From positions 1-64,000 of the forward strand of contig CP062007.1 of the NCBI GenBank assembly GCA_022749295.1: a DNA stretch of 64,000 bases. Direction: 5' to 3'. The DNA comes from Flavobacteriaceae bacterium GSB9. GTDB taxonomy: Bacteria; Bacteroidota; Bacteroidia; Flavobacteriales; Flavobacteriaceae. Shown piece by piece: positions 62,376 through 64,000 of the stretch; position 1 is the first letter of the stretch; each line of letters begins with the position of its first letter. A model generated the notes under the pieces. It worked only from the letters and a program-made list of their open reading frames with translations, was not told the origin of the DNA and searched no databases. A program made the position numbers and the translations under genes.

Positions 62376-63686
62376 TTAGTATTTAATCCACTTTATAAGG
62401 TCTTTATAGGTCGGCTTTTTGCCATACATTAAAATACCCACACGATATATTTTTGCAGCAAACCAAACTGCAAATATAAATGTAGCAATTAAAATTAATA
62501 ACGACACCAATTGTTGCCAAAGCGGAACTCCAAAAGGAATACGCATAAGCATAACCACGGGAGATGTTAACGGTATAAATGAAAAAATAGTAGATACCGT
62601 ACCGTGTGGGTCTTCAATAACCGTAAATATACCGATATATACCGCTAAAATTAAAGGCATTAATATGGGTAGCATAAACTGTTGGGTGTCGGTTTCGTTA
62701 TCTACAGCAGCACCAATGGATGCATATAAGGAGCTGTACAGAAGATATCCGCCAATAAAAAACAAAATAAACGCTATTATTAAGTTTGTTAACGGTAAAT
62801 GTAAAAATGCAGTGGCTATATTTTGAATTTCTATGTTGGTTTCCTGATTTTCCATAGCTTGCCTCATAATTTCCTGTTGCGGGCTTTGCATTTCCATGAC
62901 ATCAATGCCTAAGAAAAGGGAACCCCCAAACATTAAAATACTTCCAACCAATAGCCAAACTATAAACTGCGTAATTCCTGCCAAAGAGGTGCCTATAATT
63001 TTTCCTAACATTAATTGCACAGGTTTTACAGAAGAAATAATAACCTCGATAATACGGCTCGTTTTTTCTTCAATTACGCTACGCATAATCATGTTACCAT
63101 AAATAATAATGAACATAAATAGTAAATAACCTGCCGCACCACCAAAAATAAGTTTGATAACACTGTCCATTTTTGATGTTTTTTCACCTTCAAAACTTTC
63201 TTGAGCAATATTTAAATGGACTTTTGATGCGTTTATCATATCAGTATTTACACCTCGTTTTTCAAGTTCGCGGTTGGTAAGCTCTTTTTCAAGTCTGCTC
63301 TCAATATCTGATATGATTGACAATGATGGCGATTCTTTTGAATAGAAAGTAACGGTATTTTGAGTGTTGTCTTTCTGTGATTCTTTACTAATATGAAGCA
63401 ATCCGTAGCCATCGGTTTCCTTTACTAATGCTATGGCATCATCAAGAGGTATATTTAGGATATTGTACGTCGTATTACCAGAATTTTTAAAAATGTCGCT
63501 GATGGTATGCGTTTCGTCAAGAACCGAAATAATACGTATTTTATCGTTGTTCAGTTGAGCCAGATATGCCACAACTGCAATTAGCGCCATAAAAATCATA
63601 GGGCTAAGAAATGTCATTATTATAAACGACTTATTTCTAACCTTGGTTAGGTATTCACGTTTTATTATGAGCGGTAAGTGGTTCAT
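62376..63686 (-). CDS. ABC transporter permease (ABC2/NatB type)
   Basis: This 436-residue permease starts with an amphipathic KREYLTKVRNKSFIIMTF element and one helix, a large external domain (about 45-175), then five more helices with the ABC2 motifs IEEKTSRIIEVIISSVKPVQLMLGKIIG and FSFIPLTSPVVMLMRIPFG. It pairs with the ATPase just upstream. NatB-like exporters move Na+ or organic compounds; the substrate is unknown. Confidence 0.9.
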   Translation of the reverse strand: MNHLPLIIKREYLTKVRNKSFIIMTFLSPMIFMALIAVVAYLAQLNNDKIRIISVLDETHTISDIFKNSGNTTYNILNIPLDDAIALVKETDGYGLLHISKESQKDNTQNTVTFYSKESPSLSIISDIESRLEKELTNRELEKRGVNTDMINASKVHLNIAQESFEGEKTSKMDSVIKLIFGGAAGYLLFMFIIIYGNMIMRSVIEEKTSRIIEVIISSVKPVQLMLGKIIGTSLAGITQFIVWLLVGSILMFGGSLFLGIDVMEMQSPQQEIMRQAMENQETNIEIQNIATAFLHLPLTNLIIAFILFFIGGYLLYSSLYASIGAAVDNETDTQQFMLPILMPLILAVYIGIFTVIEDPHGTVSTIFSFIPLTSPVVMLMRIPFGVPLWQQLVSLLILIATFIFAVWFAAKIYRVGILMYGKKPTYKDLIKWIKY

Positions 63687-63691
63687 AAAAA

Positions 63692-64000
63692 TTAATTGTT
63701 TCTTACGTTTTTAATGAAAATGTCGTTTACACTTGGTATCAACTCAATAAAATGAGATACTTGGCCTTTAGAGGTTAAGTATTGCAACAGGTCGTTAGGC
63801 GATTCGTTCGGCTTTAGTTTTATGTTCAGTTTTAAATCGTCTTCCAAAGTTTTAAAATTGGCGTCAGAAATGCTGAATTTTTCCCGGAGTTCTCTTTTTA
63901 AAATGTCGTTGTACTCGGTACGGATACCAACCTCAAAGGTGTTTGTTTTGTACTGTCGCTTAACCTCGGCCAATTTACCTTCTAAAATTTTATTGGATTT
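63692..64000 (-). CDS. ABC transporter ATP-binding protein (C-terminal part, cut by window edge)
   Basis: Only the last 102 residues are visible. The frame reads continuously out of the window (KSNKILEGKLAEVKRQYK), typical of the end of the ATPase core followed by the DUF4162 domain of NatA-like ATPases. The Walker motifs are beyond the edge. It lies 5 bp from the permease start, so the two form an exporter operon. Confidence 0.85.
   Translation of the reverse strand, partial: KSNKILEGKLAEVKRQYKTNTFEVGIRTEYNDILKRELREKFSISDANFKTLEDDLKLNIKLKPNESPNDLLQYLTSKGQVSHFIELIPSVNDIFIKNVRNN

Overview
The window is a 64 kb piece of chromosome from a marine-type member of the Flavobacteriaceae (Bacteroidota). 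The evidence is AT-rich DNA, TAnnTTTG-type -7 promoter boxes, and a family-typical gene set: DUF4290, DUF493, DUF3078, DUF4197, glutamine synthetases II and III, peptidase M49, a class II ribonucleotide reductase, fused IcmF mutase and a YpdA-type bacillithiol disulfide reductase. Genus cannot be decided from the sequence alone.

Positions 1 to about 11,900 hold an integron-like gene-cassette array. A tyrosine recombinase (10740-11867, minus) is followed on the same strand by a short attI-like site (about 10683-10740) and then 13 cassettes, the last running off the left edge. All genes are on the minus strand and each cassette is separated from the next by one of 12 attC-like repeats with very uniform core-to-core length (121-126 bp). 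Three properties stand out. Each cassette has its own matching inverted end code beginning GTT, so the two ends of a cassette match each other rather than the two sides of a repeat, as expected if cassettes circularise by recombination at the GTT/AAC core. A single discordant base occurs 11 nt from the GTT in essentially every cassette and always has the same strand polarity. The inner arms of the repeats covary. The recombinase has Xer-like spacing of catalytic residues and no sign of the extra segment of IntI integrases, and it is transcribed toward the cassettes instead of away from them. Cargo genes are mostly secreted, lipoprotein or membrane proteins of unknown function, plus a KAP-family P-loop NTPase. 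Two neighbouring cassettes carry frameshifts.

Positions 11,900-12,930 are a junction zone with a zinc-ribbon gene, a gene remnant and a tRNA-Met(CAU). From about 13 kb to 50 kb the window is ordinary flavobacterial housekeeping: translation (fmt, prfA, tRNA), DNA (HU, recQ, nrdJ), cell wall (murA, with Asp replacing the catalytic Cys), nucleotides (purM, pyrF, purU), nitrogen (two divergent glutamine synthetases), pyrophosphate (soluble and membrane-bound pyrophosphatases side by side), B12-dependent enzymes (nrdJ, icmF, and a BtuF-like protein), redox (YpdA) and transport.

At 50.35-56.40 kb an operon of three large paralogous surface lipoproteins (IPT/TIG plus Kelch-like) lies between two palindromic elements. 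The left one aligns with the attC-like repeats of the array but has lost its recombination cores, so it looks like a fossil cassette site about 40 kb from the recombinase. The rest (56.4-64 kb) is CrcB, an SRPBCC/GyrI-like protein, dipeptidyl peptidase III, a sigma-54 response regulator without DNA-binding domain, MscS and an ABC exporter whose ATPase runs off the right edge.
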